Shown here one piece after another: positions 33,116-41,668 of a stretch of 64,000 bases of DNA (positions are counted from its first letter, which is position 1; each line of letters begins with the position of its first letter). Source of the DNA: JACMLD01 sp047602295 (GTDB taxonomy: Bacteria > Bacteroidota > Bacteroidia > Chitinophagales > Chitinophagaceae); contig JASGHP010000001.1 of NCBI GenBank assembly GCA_047602295.1, positions 372,001-436,000 of the forward strand, written 5' to 3'. The translations under genes and the position numbers were made by a program. The notes under the pieces were generated by a model. That model saw only the letters and a program-made list of their open reading frames with translations. It had not been told where the DNA came from and did not search any database.

Positions 33116-35278
33116 CTACTTCACCAGCTTCAGCTCATTAATAATATTAGAAGCTCCGCCCAATTTATCTATACACCACAACACGTAACGCACGTCTACA
33201 CAAATGGTACGATTAAGATCTTTATCAAACGCTATCTGGTGACTCAATGCTTCATAATTACCATCAAACGCTAAACCAATCAAGTTGCCGTTGGCATCCA
33301 TAACCGGCGAACCGGAATTGCCCCCGGTAATATCGTTGGTAGTAATAAAACAAACCACCAGATCATTTTTTGTTTTGTCCAGGTACTGACCGAAATCTTT
33401 TTTTCTTGCCTTCTCTAAAAGATTCGCAGGTAGATCAAATTCATAATCGCCCGGCACATATTTTTCCAACACACCTTTCATGGTACACACATAATCATAA
33501 TGAACTGCATCACGAGGGTTATAACTTTTTACGTTGCCAAAACTAACACGCATAGTAAAGGTAGCATCGGGATACATCTTTTTGGCCTTTGCCGTATCCA
33601 TTTGCATAATGCCTTTTAAATAGAGTCTGCCCAACTCATTATTGCTATTGTTGAATACCAGGTATGATTGCAAATATTTTCCCTGCCAGCTTTTTACAAA
33701 TGCAGTTGCTGTAGAAAACGCAGGGTCTGCCTGTAGCGTTACACCATCCGGATTGGCCACAAATGCTTTCCATTTGGTATCATCAAAAATCATGGTGTTT
33801 TTAAAAATATCGGCAGCATATTTTTTATAGGTGTTTTCATCTTTCAGATCTCCATAGCTTCCTTTCAGGCCTTCGTAAAAAGAGATAGGATGCTGGCTCT
33901 TGTCAATATCAGTATAAAACATCATCAACACCTTAGCAACAATATTCTGATCAGAAGGCTTGTTTTCACTCTTTAAAAAATTTGCTCTTGCCTTATCAGC
34001 AGCTTCCACTGCATTTTTGATGCCCGCACTTCCACCTTGTTTTACCAATGCATTTTCTACCTGCATTAAAGAAGCGGCATAAGCCAGCAATGGCGAACCA
34101 AAAATGCCTTCATTAATATAAACTCTTTGTTTGCTATAGGGTCTCCATGCTGTGTAGGCTTTATCCCAGTCGGTTAAAATATTCTGGTACTCTGGTTTGC
34201 CATTTGCCCACTGTTGAAATTTTGCTTCGTCGCTCTTTTTCTGATCATACACATTGTATTTGATCAGTTGTTTGCTTTCTCCATCAAAAAATTTCCAATA
34301 GTTGGCAATGGATGCATAGCTAGAGGCTAGTTGCAATTTTGTAGCCGGGTCTTTTTTCATTTCAGCAAACATGTATTTCAGGCGCATGTCGCGCAGGTCT
34401 ACCAGCGATGGATTGTCAATGTTTACTTTTTGCTTAATGCCGTAAGATGTTTCATAACGGTTTGTGCGACCAGGATAGCCATAAATCATGGCATAGTCGC
34501 CATCTTTATAACCCTTTATAGAAACCGGTAATGAATATTTTGGTTTTAATGGAACGTTGTCTGTAGAATATGCCGCCGCTTTTCCATCCTTGCTCATATA
34601 CACACGAAACACAGAGAAATCTCCTGTGTGACGAGGCCATTCCCAATTGTCTGTATCACCGCCAAATTTGCCAACGCTTTCTGCCGGCACACCTACTAAT
34701 CGTATGTCGCTGTAGCGTTGATAAACGAATACCAGGAACTGGTTCGCCTTAAACAATGGGCTCACTCTTGCTTCTATAAATTGTGCAGGGTCGCTGTATT
34801 TTTTATTGATGTCTGCAATAAGATCTGCCTGCTTCTGGCTTCTTTCTGCACCAGTTAGATTGCCCAACGCATCATTTATTTCTTTTGTTACATCTTCTAT
34901 CTTTACTAAAAACTGTACAGTGAGATTGGAAGGTATTTCCTCCTGTTTAGACTTGGCGTAGAAACCATCACGCAAGTAATTATGCTCAACAGAGCTGGCG
35001 CTGGCCACAGCATCATAACCGCAATGGTGATTGGTAAATATCAAGCCCTCGCTGCTTACAATTTCTCCCGTGCAACCACCGCCAAAAATGATGATAGCAT
35101 CTTTAATAGAAGACTTGTTGATGCTGTACAATTGTTCTTTGGTAAGCTTAAGACCGCGTTTCACCATATCATTATAAACCTGCTGACCTAATAAGAGCGG
35201 CAGCCACATACCTTCATCTGCCAATGATTTAAGCGCAAAGCCTGCCAGTAAAGCTATCGTTAAAATATACTTCCTCAT
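33116..35278 (-). CDS. S46 family dipeptidyl peptidase, DPP7-like
   Basis: 720 residues with signal peptide (LTIALLAGFALKSLADEGMW; the family N terminus DEGMW is present). It removes dipeptides from the N termini of oligopeptides in the periplasm. The chymotrypsin-fold triad is His85 (TNHHCGYD), an Asp in RHTGDFSVFR, and Ser655 (GGNSGSPV). The residue numbered 673 is Gly (AFDGN); in the family, Gly here marks DPP7-type specificity for hydrophobic P1 and Arg marks DPP11 (acidic P1). DTDNWEWPRH and the C-terminal VDVRYVLWCIDKLGG are also classical. This enzyme suits a peptide-fermenting or protein-scavenging lifestyle. It is transcribed alone from a leader with a perfect palindrome. Confidence 0.94.
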   Translation of the reverse strand: MRKYILTIALLAGFALKSLADEGMWLPLLLGQQVYNDMVKRGLKLTKEQLYSINKSSIKDAIIIFGGGCTGEIVSSEGLIFTNHHCGYDAVASASSVEHNYLRDGFYAKSKQEEIPSNLTVQFLVKIEDVTKEINDALGNLTGAERSQKQADLIADINKKYSDPAQFIEARVSPLFKANQFLVFVYQRYSDIRLVGVPAESVGKFGGDTDNWEWPRHTGDFSVFRVYMSKDGKAAAYSTDNVPLKPKYSLPVSIKGYKDGDYAMIYGYPGRTNRYETSYGIKQKVNIDNPSLVDLRDMRLKYMFAEMKKDPATKLQLASSYASIANYWKFFDGESKQLIKYNVYDQKKSDEAKFQQWANGKPEYQNILTDWDKAYTAWRPYSKQRVYINEGIFGSPLLAYAASLMQVENALVKQGGSAGIKNAVEAADKARANFLKSENKPSDQNIVAKVLMMFYTDIDKSQHPISFYEGLKGSYGDLKDENTYKKYAADIFKNTMIFDDTKWKAFVANPDGVTLQADPAFSTATAFVKSWQGKYLQSYLVFNNSNNELGRLYLKGIMQMDTAKAKKMYPDATFTMRVSFGNVKSYNPRDAVHYDYVCTMKGVLEKYVPGDYEFDLPANLLEKARKKDFGQYLDKTKNDLVVCFITTNDITGGNSGSPVMDANGNLIGLAFDGNYEALSHQIAFDKDLNRTICVDVRYVLWCIDKLGGASNIINELKLVK

Positions 35279-35280
35279 GA

Positions 35281-35296
35281 CTATAAAATTTTATAG
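35281..35296 (-). promoter_or_regulatory. 16-bp perfect palindrome adjoining the S46 start codon
   Basis: CTATAAAATTTTATAG lies two bases before the ATG on the minus strand. It would be an operator at the transcription start or a hairpin in the leader. Confidence 0.4.
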
Positions 35297-35299
35297 CCT

Positions 35300-35307
35300 C
35301 AAACCTA
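35300..35307 (-). promoter_or_regulatory. -7 box of the S46 peptidase gene
   Basis: Minus-strand TAGGTTTG, an exact TAnnTTTG match, 21 bases before the ATG. No convincing -33 TTTG at 19-21 bases. Confidence 0.45.
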
Positions 35308-35392
35308 CTGAATTTTAATAACTGTTGTTGTTACGAATTAGAGAACAGGATCTTAAAAATGTTTTAACCACTTTGTAGCCAAGGTGCGCTTA

Positions 35393-35455
35393 GCTCCATC
35401 GGAGCGTTCTGTTTATAGACAAGAACAACAAAGCCAATACAGCTCCGTAGGAGCT
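35393..35455. repeat. Paired GCTCC/GGAGC hairpin repeat
   Basis: GCTCCATCGGAGC (35393-35405) and AGCTCCGTAGGAGCT (35441-35455), two similar short palindromes 35 bp apart separated by TTCTGTTTATAGA. It has the two-hairpin form of a REP-type unit, between the S46 and patatin genes. Confidence 0.6.
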
Positions 35456-35481
35456 TCCTGTAACCAGTAGCAATTAATTCA

Positions 35482-37884
35482 TCAATTCACCGATGCTTTT
35501 AGCCAATTCATAAAATTATATACCTGCTTGCTGGTATCCAGTTGCATGTCCATTCTTTTACGATAGAAATCAGAGATGGTCCAGTTCATGGGGAAACTGA
35601 GTGTATCGTGATTGATGTGATAATACAAATCTACCATCTGGTAATGGTTATCTCTGCTGTCTTTGTAAACGCCCTGCAAATATCTTTTAAGCCTGGAGTT
35701 ATTGATGTCTGTTTGTGTGCCATAAGCCCCCACAATCGTAAGCACAGGTGCAGCCAGATCGTTTTTAATGGGATGAACTCTTTCAATAACTGCATCACCA
35801 ATAGGAGAATTGGTTGCGTGAATGATATAGAAGCTGAGGTTTTTTAAATAAGTATAGCTGCTGTCATTAGCGGTAAGAGAATCCGTCAGCCTTTTCATTT
35901 CAATCATCATTTCATTTACAACGCCAGCTCCGGAATTATCGAAATAACCACCATCGACAAAATAATGTGGCTTAATGCTGTCCTGTTCTCCATTACTTTG
36001 ATCCTTTTTTATAAAATGCTGATCTATTCTTCCCGCGGGGCTTATGTATGGAAACCTTGCACCCATAACTACTGCAGTACTTAAATGAATGTCTTCATTG
36101 CCCAAAAGTTTTATTACGTCTACTCGGTTACTGAAGATAGACTGGTTGGCAGTCAGGTTCATGTTGGTAATAACACCGGGCCTTCCATCTTGTATGCGGG
36201 TAGTGTTAATGCACAATACAGGTAATGTAATGGGCTTTGTAGTGTCTTCCACAAAAGCAGAAAAGGGAACCGCCAGTTTGTGTTTCAGGAAGACAGAATC
36301 ATTCATGCCTTCTTCCATTGTTTTCTCCAATGCACCAGCACGGTCGGTTGCTTTTGTCATATCAAACGGCATCAGTGGCCTGAAGAAATCCGGACCAAGC
36401 ATCCGCGTTAATGTATAGGTAAGAAAATCATTCTTTAAAAATTCTTTCGCTCTCAATTCATAACTATGACCCTGCATTTCCTGTTTGTTATGAAGCAATG
36501 CAAAGAAAATTCCAACGCCAACGCCGCCGCCCGATGTACCTGAGAGACAAAAAAGATGATCAGAAAATTTTCCCTGGGTTTGATCTTCCATTCTGCCCAA
36601 TGCGGCAGCTGTCCAATAACCAGACCGTGATGCACCACCATCTGACAATACAAAAAATACAGGGTAATTGCTGTTTGCTTTAATGCTGTCTTTTCTTTGT
36701 GCTGCCCAGCGCAAAAAATAATTTTTTATTGTAGGACGATTAGCCAATTGTGGCGTAGTGCTTTCTGAAAAACGTCTTATATAATGAGGCTCACGTTTTA
36801 GCCCCAATAAAATTACCAGCGTAAAGAGAAAAATATGGAAGTTGATTTTGGTAATAACCGAGAATGCAGATACCAAAGCAAAGAAGCCAGCCAGTACACC
36901 AAAAGCCAGCATAATAACCGGGAGTGTACCAGCTTTATTGGCAAAGCTCATTACAAAAATGGCACGCATGTAATAGTAAATGGCAATAACACAAATAATA
37001 TTAAAGAAAGCAAAGAAGGGTCGTTCCTTCTTAGAAATATTGCCGTAGTATAATATGCCATAGTAAAATCTTTTGAACCAATTTGTTTTCGCCCAGTCTA
37101 TGCCTTCCGTTGCTGCCCATAATTGTATACTCTCAAAACGTGCAGGCATTTTTTCAAACAATAAAGCACCTCTGCGCCAAACAACGGCAAACAAAAACAT
37201 TATTTGCAGTACGATAATAGACAGTAATAAAACAGTAGCAATATTGCAAACAACGTTCAATATAAATATAGCGGCCAGCAATATGCGCAAAATCCAAAAT
37301 ACTTTGCTGTATGCTTTCATGCGGGCTTTCTCCAAATCAACTGCTGATATTTGAGGTGCCTGGCTTCTGCCCTGCTTCCAAAAAAACATTACACGCCAGT
37401 GTTTAAAAACGCGGTATAGCAGTGCATATAAAATTGGTGTAACTATCCAAAGCAAAATGGATGCAGCAGTGGAAGAGATAGGATAAGCAAAATTCAATGT
37501 TTTTAATGGTGGCAATTGCAATAGCGAGAGCCAGATTATGCTAAATCCGAAAAAGCCTAACATGCGTGGACCATGAAAGGCAATGGGTTTAGATGCTTCA
37601 TTAAGTGCGGGCCGCAGGTAAATAAGAATGCGGCTTGTATACCAGGTTACCATTACCCAGAATATAAGCGCTAGTAAAACAATCCAGTTTGAATGTTTCT
37701 TTTCCAGCATGGAGATAAGCACGTCTTTTCCCTGCGATAAAGTCCAGAAGCAACTATACGCGGCAAAAAGAAAAAAGAAAGCAGGAAATAAATACCAGAT
37801 AAGACGAAGAATAATAGTAATGCTTTTTAGCAGCCACACCAGTTTTGATGCAAGCCATTGCAATGCGCCGGTAATCAGCTTCAT
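35482..37884 (-). CDS. Patatin-like phospholipase family multi-pass membrane protein
   Basis: 800 residues. The first ~400 residues hold about nine to ten hydrophobic helices (for example ITIILRLIWYLFPAFFFLFAA, ILFAVVWRR region, VLAGFFALVSAFSVI). The C-terminal half is a patatin-type lipid acyl hydrolase: oxyanion loop VLSDGGASRSGYW, nucleophile in CLSGTSGGGVGVG, and the Asp of the Ser-Asp dyad in YFVDGGYFDNSG. The arrangement (membrane half plus cytoplasmic or periplasmic patatin half) is unusual for short bacterial patatins but recurs in Bacteroidetes. It may act on membrane phospholipids. ATG 37884 starts just before the first helix; an upstream in-frame extension covers a palindrome and is unlikely to be coding. 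Confidence 0.87.
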   Translation of the reverse strand: MKLITGALQWLASKLVWLLKSITIILRLIWYLFPAFFFLFAAYSCFWTLSQGKDVLISMLEKKHSNWIVLLALIFWVMVTWYTSRILIYLRPALNEASKPIAFHGPRMLGFFGFSIIWLSLLQLPPLKTLNFAYPISSTAASILLWIVTPILYALLYRVFKHWRVMFFWKQGRSQAPQISAVDLEKARMKAYSKVFWILRILLAAIFILNVVCNIATVLLLSIIVLQIMFLFAVVWRRGALLFEKMPARFESIQLWAATEGIDWAKTNWFKRFYYGILYYGNISKKERPFFAFFNIICVIAIYYYMRAIFVMSFANKAGTLPVIMLAFGVLAGFFALVSAFSVITKINFHIFLFTLVILLGLKREPHYIRRFSESTTPQLANRPTIKNYFLRWAAQRKDSIKANSNYPVFFVLSDGGASRSGYWTAAALGRMEDQTQGKFSDHLFCLSGTSGGGVGVGIFFALLHNKQEMQGHSYELRAKEFLKNDFLTYTLTRMLGPDFFRPLMPFDMTKATDRAGALEKTMEEGMNDSVFLKHKLAVPFSAFVEDTTKPITLPVLCINTTRIQDGRPGVITNMNLTANQSIFSNRVDVIKLLGNEDIHLSTAVVMGARFPYISPAGRIDQHFIKKDQSNGEQDSIKPHYFVDGGYFDNSGAGVVNEMMIEMKRLTDSLTANDSSYTYLKNLSFYIIHATNSPIGDAVIERVHPIKNDLAAPVLTIVGAYGTQTDINNSRLKRYLQGVYKDSRDNHYQMVDLYYHINHDTLSFPMNWTISDFYRKRMDMQLDTSKQVYNFMNWLKASVN

Positions 37885-37911
37885 GCAGCAAGAATGTTTA
37901 GTTGTTAAAAG

Positions 37912-37932
37912 AGTAACTAAAGTTACTAACAA
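37912..37932. promoter_or_regulatory. Palindrome upstream of the patatin gene
   Basis: AGTAAC (37912-37917), TAAA, GTTACT (37922-37927) is a perfect inverted repeat, bordered by TTGTT (37902-37906) and AACAA (37928-37932). It lies 28 bp before the start codon and is a candidate operator. Confidence 0.35.
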
Positions 37933-37981
37933 ATAAAACGATATGCCTATACTACTAAGCGGGTATTCGCTTCGCGAAATT

Positions 37982-38075
37982 ATTTCACGCAGAGAGCGCA
38001 AAGGAGCGGCGAACGCAAAGACTAATGTGAAATAATCGTTGCGTTCTTTGCTTTGCTGTGTTCGCTGCGTGAAAT
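37982..38075. repeat. Inverted-repeat element (CACGCAGAG family) between patatin and obgE
   Basis: ATTTCACGCAG (37982-37992) and CTGCGTGAAAT (38065-38075) are exact reverse complements; inner sequences (GCGAACGCAAAG / CTTTGCTGTGTTCGC) pair imperfectly. A related fragment is at 60325-60360. Confidence 0.65.
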
Positions 38076-38086
38076 CATTTTGCTGA

Positions 38087-39079
38087 TCAACTATTCAGTA
38101 CTTTCCAGAGAAGGTCTTTTAATTCTACAAGCCCCTGTTGCGTAACGGCAGAAATAAAAATATGAGGAATCTCTTTAGGGAGTTCTTTTTCGATAGCAGC
38201 TTTTAATTCATCATCCAGCATATCGCTTTTGCTAACGGCAATGATAAACTGTTTATGTAAAAGCTCGGGGTTGTATTCTTTCAGTTCGTTTACTAATATG
38301 TCAAACTCTTTTTTATGATCATTACTATCAGCAGGAATTAAAAACAATAACACAGAGTTGCGTTCTATATGTCGCAGAAAACGATGGCCAAGTCCCTTGC
38401 CTTCTGCAGCGCCTTCAATAATTCCTGGCAGGTCTGCCATACAAAAACTTTTTCCATCGCGATAAGCAACAATGCCCAACTGTGGTGCCAGCGTGGTAAA
38501 TGCATAGTTGGCAATTTTAGGTGTGGCTGCCGTAATAGAAGATAACAAAGTAGACTTGCCGGCATTAGGAAAGCCCACCAAACCAACATCTGCCAACACT
38601 TTCAGCTCAACAACTTTCCAGGCTTCTTCGCCTGGTTCTCCGGGTTGAGCATGGTCTGGCGCCTGGTTGGTAGCGGTTGCAAAATTGCCATTGCCCAAAC
38701 CACCGCGACCGCCTTTTAGCCATACCACTTCCTGTCCATGTTCCAGGATCTCTACTTCCTGTACACCCGATTCTTCATCACGCCCAACAGTACCCAACGG
38801 CACCTCTATAATAATGTCTTTACCGCTTCTGCCGCTGCTATTGTTTTTGCTGCCATTCTCCCCGTTTTCTGCCAATACGTTTTTATAATAGCGAAGATGC
38901 AATAAGGTCCACAGGTTTTTATTTCCCCTCAGGATAATATGCGCACCACGACCGCCATCTCCACCATCGGGCCCACCTTTGGCAGTAAGCTTATTGCGCA
39001 TAAAATGCTTGCTGCCCGCACCGCCATGACCGCTGCGGCAAAATATGCGGATATAATCTATAAAGTTTGTCTTTTCCAT
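38087..39079 (-). CDS. obgE: GTPase ObgE/CgtA
   Basis: 330 residues. Essential GTPase of 50S ribosome assembly and stringent-response control. The N-terminal Obg fold carries glycine-rich loops (CRSGHGGAGSKHF, KGGPDGGDGGRGAHIILRG, GGRGGLGNGNFATATNQAP). The G domain has G1 GFPNAGKST, switch I TTLAPQLGIV, G3 DLPGIIEGA, G4 SKSD and G5 ISAVT. The variable C-terminal OCT domain of Bacillus Obg is absent, as usual in Bacteroidetes. Met at 39079 matches the family N terminus (MEKTNFIDYIRI) and follows an exact -7 box by nine bases; the frame is open upstream with no homology. Confidence 0.96.
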   Translation of the reverse strand: MEKTNFIDYIRIFCRSGHGGAGSKHFMRNKLTAKGGPDGGDGGRGAHIILRGNKNLWTLLHLRYYKNVLAENGENGSKNNSSGRSGKDIIIEVPLGTVGRDEESGVQEVEILEHGQEVVWLKGGRGGLGNGNFATATNQAPDHAQPGEPGEEAWKVVELKVLADVGLVGFPNAGKSTLLSSITAATPKIANYAFTTLAPQLGIVAYRDGKSFCMADLPGIIEGAAEGKGLGHRFLRHIERNSVLLFLIPADSNDHKKEFDILVNELKEYNPELLHKQFIIAVSKSDMLDDELKAAIEKELPKEIPHIFISAVTQQGLVELKDLLWKVLNS

Positions 39080-39088
39080 CGCTGGCGG

Positions 39089-39096
39089 CAAAGATA
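39089..39096 (-). promoter_or_regulatory. -7 box of obgE
   Basis: Minus-strand TATCTTTG, an exact TAnnTTTG match, nine bases before the obgE ATG. The -33 region has TTTC rather than TTTG. Confidence 0.5.
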
Positions 39097-39190
39097 ATAC
39101 TGTGGATGTGAAAATGAGGGAAATGAAAAGAAGGCAAAGTTCATGAGCAAAAACCGGCAAATAAAGCAGATTGCCTACAAAAATCTCATT

Positions 39191-39312
39191 CCTCTGCAGT
39201 GCAATAACCTATTTAAATCAGAGGTAGAATATGATTGAACTGGCAGAAGTTTTGTAATTAAAATCAACGTACAAGCATTTAATAGCCGTTTTAAAGTAAG
39301 CGGCTGTTTTGC
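39191..39312 (+). ncRNA. Candidate small RNA with terminator-like end (low confidence)
   Basis: CCTCTG (39191-39196) pairs with CAGAGG (39219-39224). Further on, AGCCG (39284-39288) pairs with CGGCT (39301-39305) and is followed by GTTTTGCTTTTT. A terminator-like end on the plus strand with no plus-strand gene upstream suggests a short transcript, but the stems are short and no promoter was found. Confidence 0.2.
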
Positions 39313-39407
39313 TTTTTCATACTTGTTGCATGCAAAATAGGGTAGCCAAAGTTTTTTTACTTTTGAATTGATAGAAAAGTGAACCGAGGTCACTTGAAGA
39401 TTGTAAA

Positions 39408-39437
39408 TTGATACAACACCTGAGTTTTTTACTTTTG
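39408..39437 (+). promoter_or_regulatory. Promoter of uvrB
   Basis: TTG (39408-39410), a 19-base spacer, then TACTTTTG (39430-39437), an exact TAnnTTTG match, 14 bases before the ATG. Confidence 0.5.
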
Positions 39438-39451
39438 AATTTTTACTTTTT

Positions 39452-41494
39452 ATGTCCTTTAAACTACATGCGCCATATTCCCCATCGGGAGATCAGCCGG
39501 AAGCAATACGCCAACTAACAGAAGGCATATTGAACGGAGAGAAATACCAGACCTTGTTGGGTGTAACCGGTAGCGGTAAAACTTTTACTGCTGCAAACGT
39601 GATACAAAATGTGCAGAAACCTACACTGGTACTTACGCACAATAAAACACTGGTGGCGCAACTGTATGGAGAGTTTAAACAGTTTTTTCCTGAGAACGCG
39701 GTTGGTTATTTTGTTTCTTACTACGATTACTATCAGCCGGAAGCCTATTTGCCTGTTAGCAATACCTACATTGAAAAAGATCTTTCCATTAATGAAGAGT
39801 TAGATAAACTTCGCCTGCATGCAACCACAGAATTGCTGAGTGGAAGAAGGGATATCATTGTGGTAGCTTCTGTTAGTTGCATTTATGGTATGGGTAATCC
39901 TACTGATTACGAGAATGGCATCATCCGCATCAGCAGGGGACAAACTATTTCGCGACAGGCATTTTTACACTCGCTGGTAAACTCTTTATACAACCGAACG
40001 CAAATAGATTTTACCAGGGGAACATTTAGAGTGAAAGGAGATACTATAGATATCAACCTGCCTTATGTAGATTTTGGTTATCGTATCAGCTTCTTTGGAG
40101 ATGATATAGAAGAGATTGAAAGCTTTGATATAAAAACAGGCAAGCGCATCGGTAAGATGGAGAACGCCGCTATCTTTCCTGCCAACTTATACATTGCACC
40201 TAAAGACAGGATGCAACAGATATTGATGGAGATACAGGATGAGATGGGGCTACAGGTAGAGTATTTTAAAAACAATGGAAAATTTATAGAAGCACAACGA
40301 CTGGCAGAAAGGGTTAATTATGATGTAGAAATGATTCGTGAACTGGGTTATTGCAATGGCGTAGAAAACTATTCTCGTTTTTTTGATCGCCGAGTGCCGG
40401 GTACGCGGCCATTCTGTTTGCTGGATTATTTTCCAAAAGATTTTCTCTGCATCATAGATGAAAGCCATCAAACTATTCCACAGGTGAGTGGTATGTATGG
40501 TGGCGACAGAAGCCGCAAACTGATATTGGTAGATTATGGTTTCCGTCTTCCTTCTGCATTGGATAACCGCCCGCTGAATTTTCACGAGTTTGAAAACCAA
40601 CTTAACCAAACCGTTTATGTTTCTGCAACACCGGGAGAATTCGAATTGGAGAAAACAGGCGGCGTGGTTGTAGAACAGGTAGTAAGACCAACAGGCTTGT
40701 TAGATCCTCCAATAGAAATTCGGCCTTCTGTAAACCAGATTGATGATCTGCTGGATGAAATTGATAAGCGCATCAAAAAAGGAGATCGTGTATTGGTAAC
40801 AACGCTTACCAAGCGCATGGCAGAAGAGATGGACAAATACCTGCACCGCATCAATATCAAATCCAAATACATACACAGCGAAGTAGATACACTGGAGAGA
40901 GTAGAAATATTAAGGCAACTAAGATTAGGCGAAATTGATGTGTTGGTAGGCGTAAACCTTTTGCGTGAAGGATTGGATCTACCCGAAGTTTCATTGGTGG
41001 CTATTTTAGATGCAGACAAAGAAGGTTTTCTGCGCAATGAAAGAAGCCTTACACAAACAGCGGGACGTGCTGCAAGAAACGTAGACGGTCTTGTTATTTT
41101 TTATGCTGATAAGATGACGGAAAGTATGCAGCGCACTATTGATGAAACCAGTCGCCGCCGTGATAAGCAAATTGCTTATAATGCTGAACATGGCATTACA
41201 CCAAAAACAATTATAAAAAGCAAAGAGCAGGTATTTCAACAAACATCTGTGTTGGATATTAAAGGATTTGATCCGCAGAATCCATATGCCATTGCAGAAG
41301 GCCAGGATATTGTAACGGTTGCTGCAGAAGAAGAAGCGGTTTATCAAACCATACCGCAGTTGGAAAAAGCCATTGCAAAAATTAAGAAGCAAATGGAGCA
41401 GGCTGCCCGTGATTTGGATTTTATGGAAGCTGCCCGCCTGCGTGATGAAATGTTTGGTATGCAAAAGCAATTGACACAAATGAAAGGGGCATAG
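39452..41494 (+). CDS. uvrB: Excinuclease ABC subunit UvrB
   Basis: 680 residues, full length. The damage-verifying helicase-like subunit of nucleotide excision repair, loaded by UvrA and then recruiting UvrC. Visible: N-terminal FKLHAPYSPSGDQPEAI, Walker A GVTGSGKTFT, the damage-probing beta-hairpin YYDYYQPEAYLP, the UvrA-binding domain, motif II DESHQT, motif IV to VI with TLTKRMAEEM, GVNLLREGLDLPEVSLV and QTAGRAARN, and the C-terminal UVR coiled coil (MEQAARDLDFMEAARLRDEM) that binds UvrC. It is monocistronic, divergent from obgE, and ends in a repeat and terminator shared with convergent korA. Confidence 0.98.
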   Translation: MSFKLHAPYSPSGDQPEAIRQLTEGILNGEKYQTLLGVTGSGKTFTAANVIQNVQKPTLVLTHNKTLVAQLYGEFKQFFPENAVGYFVSYYDYYQPEAYLPVSNTYIEKDLSINEELDKLRLHATTELLSGRRDIIVVASVSCIYGMGNPTDYENGIIRISRGQTISRQAFLHSLVNSLYNRTQIDFTRGTFRVKGDTIDINLPYVDFGYRISFFGDDIEEIESFDIKTGKRIGKMENAAIFPANLYIAPKDRMQQILMEIQDEMGLQVEYFKNNGKFIEAQRLAERVNYDVEMIRELGYCNGVENYSRFFDRRVPGTRPFCLLDYFPKDFLCIIDESHQTIPQVSGMYGGDRSRKLILVDYGFRLPSALDNRPLNFHEFENQLNQTVYVSATPGEFELEKTGGVVVEQVVRPTGLLDPPIEIRPSVNQIDDLLDEIDKRIKKGDRVLVTTLTKRMAEEMDKYLHRINIKSKYIHSEVDTLERVEILRQLRLGEIDVLVGVNLLREGLDLPEVSLVAILDADKEGFLRNERSLTQTAGRAARNVDGLVIFYADKMTESMQRTIDETSRRRDKQIAYNAEHGITPKTIIKSKEQVFQQTSVLDIKGFDPQNPYAIAEGQDIVTVAAEEEAVYQTIPQLEKAIAKIKKQMEQAARDLDFMEAARLRDEMFGMQKQLTQMKGA

Positions 41495-41505
41495 ATAAAA
41501 CACCT

Positions 41506-41536
41506 CATCCCCGGCCCTTCTCCTGAAGGAGAAAAG
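41506..41536. repeat. CATCCCCGGCCC / TCTCC-GGAGA repeat unit
   Basis: CATCCCCGGCCCTTCTCC followed by TGAAGGAGAA forms a TTCTCCTGAAGGAGAA hairpin (41518-41533). This motif resembles a dispersed intergenic repeat common in Bacteroidetes (from memory). It lies just after the uvrB stop. Confidence 0.4.
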
Positions 41537-41584
41537 TGCCCACATGCAAGTTGCTGCATAAAAAATGAACTACAAATCGAAAAT

Positions 41585-41612
41585 AAAAAAAGGGCGAATA
41601 TTTATTCGCCCT
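41585..41612 (-). terminator. Terminator of korA, probably bidirectional
   Basis: AGGGCGAAT (41591-41599) pairs perfectly with ATTCGCCCT (41604-41612) around ATTT. On the minus strand it is followed by TTTTTTATTT, a strong tail; on the plus strand by AATAATTTT. Confidence 0.85.
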
Positions 41613-41668
41613 AATAATTTTAAAGACTGGTAACTCTAATCCCAAATTCCTAATCCCCAATTCCTCAA

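Larger units (their letters stand above)
39080..39451. other. 372-bp divergent region between obgE and uvrB
   Basis: No protein gene is convincing (a 72-codon minus frame at 39175-39393 has no family features). It holds promoters for both genes, two copies of TTTTACTTTTGAATT (near 39356 and 39429), and hairpins described as a candidate RNA. Confidence 0.55.

Noticed and set aside
33116..33330. His at the second residue after Ser in EALSH as a possible change of S46 specificity.
   Set aside because: Counting residues from Ser655 shows that the specificity position 673 is the Gly in FDGN; the His is at 680.
39175..39393. 72-codon minus-strand frame between obgE and uvrB.
   Set aside because: Overlaps hairpins and promoter boxes and has no family features.
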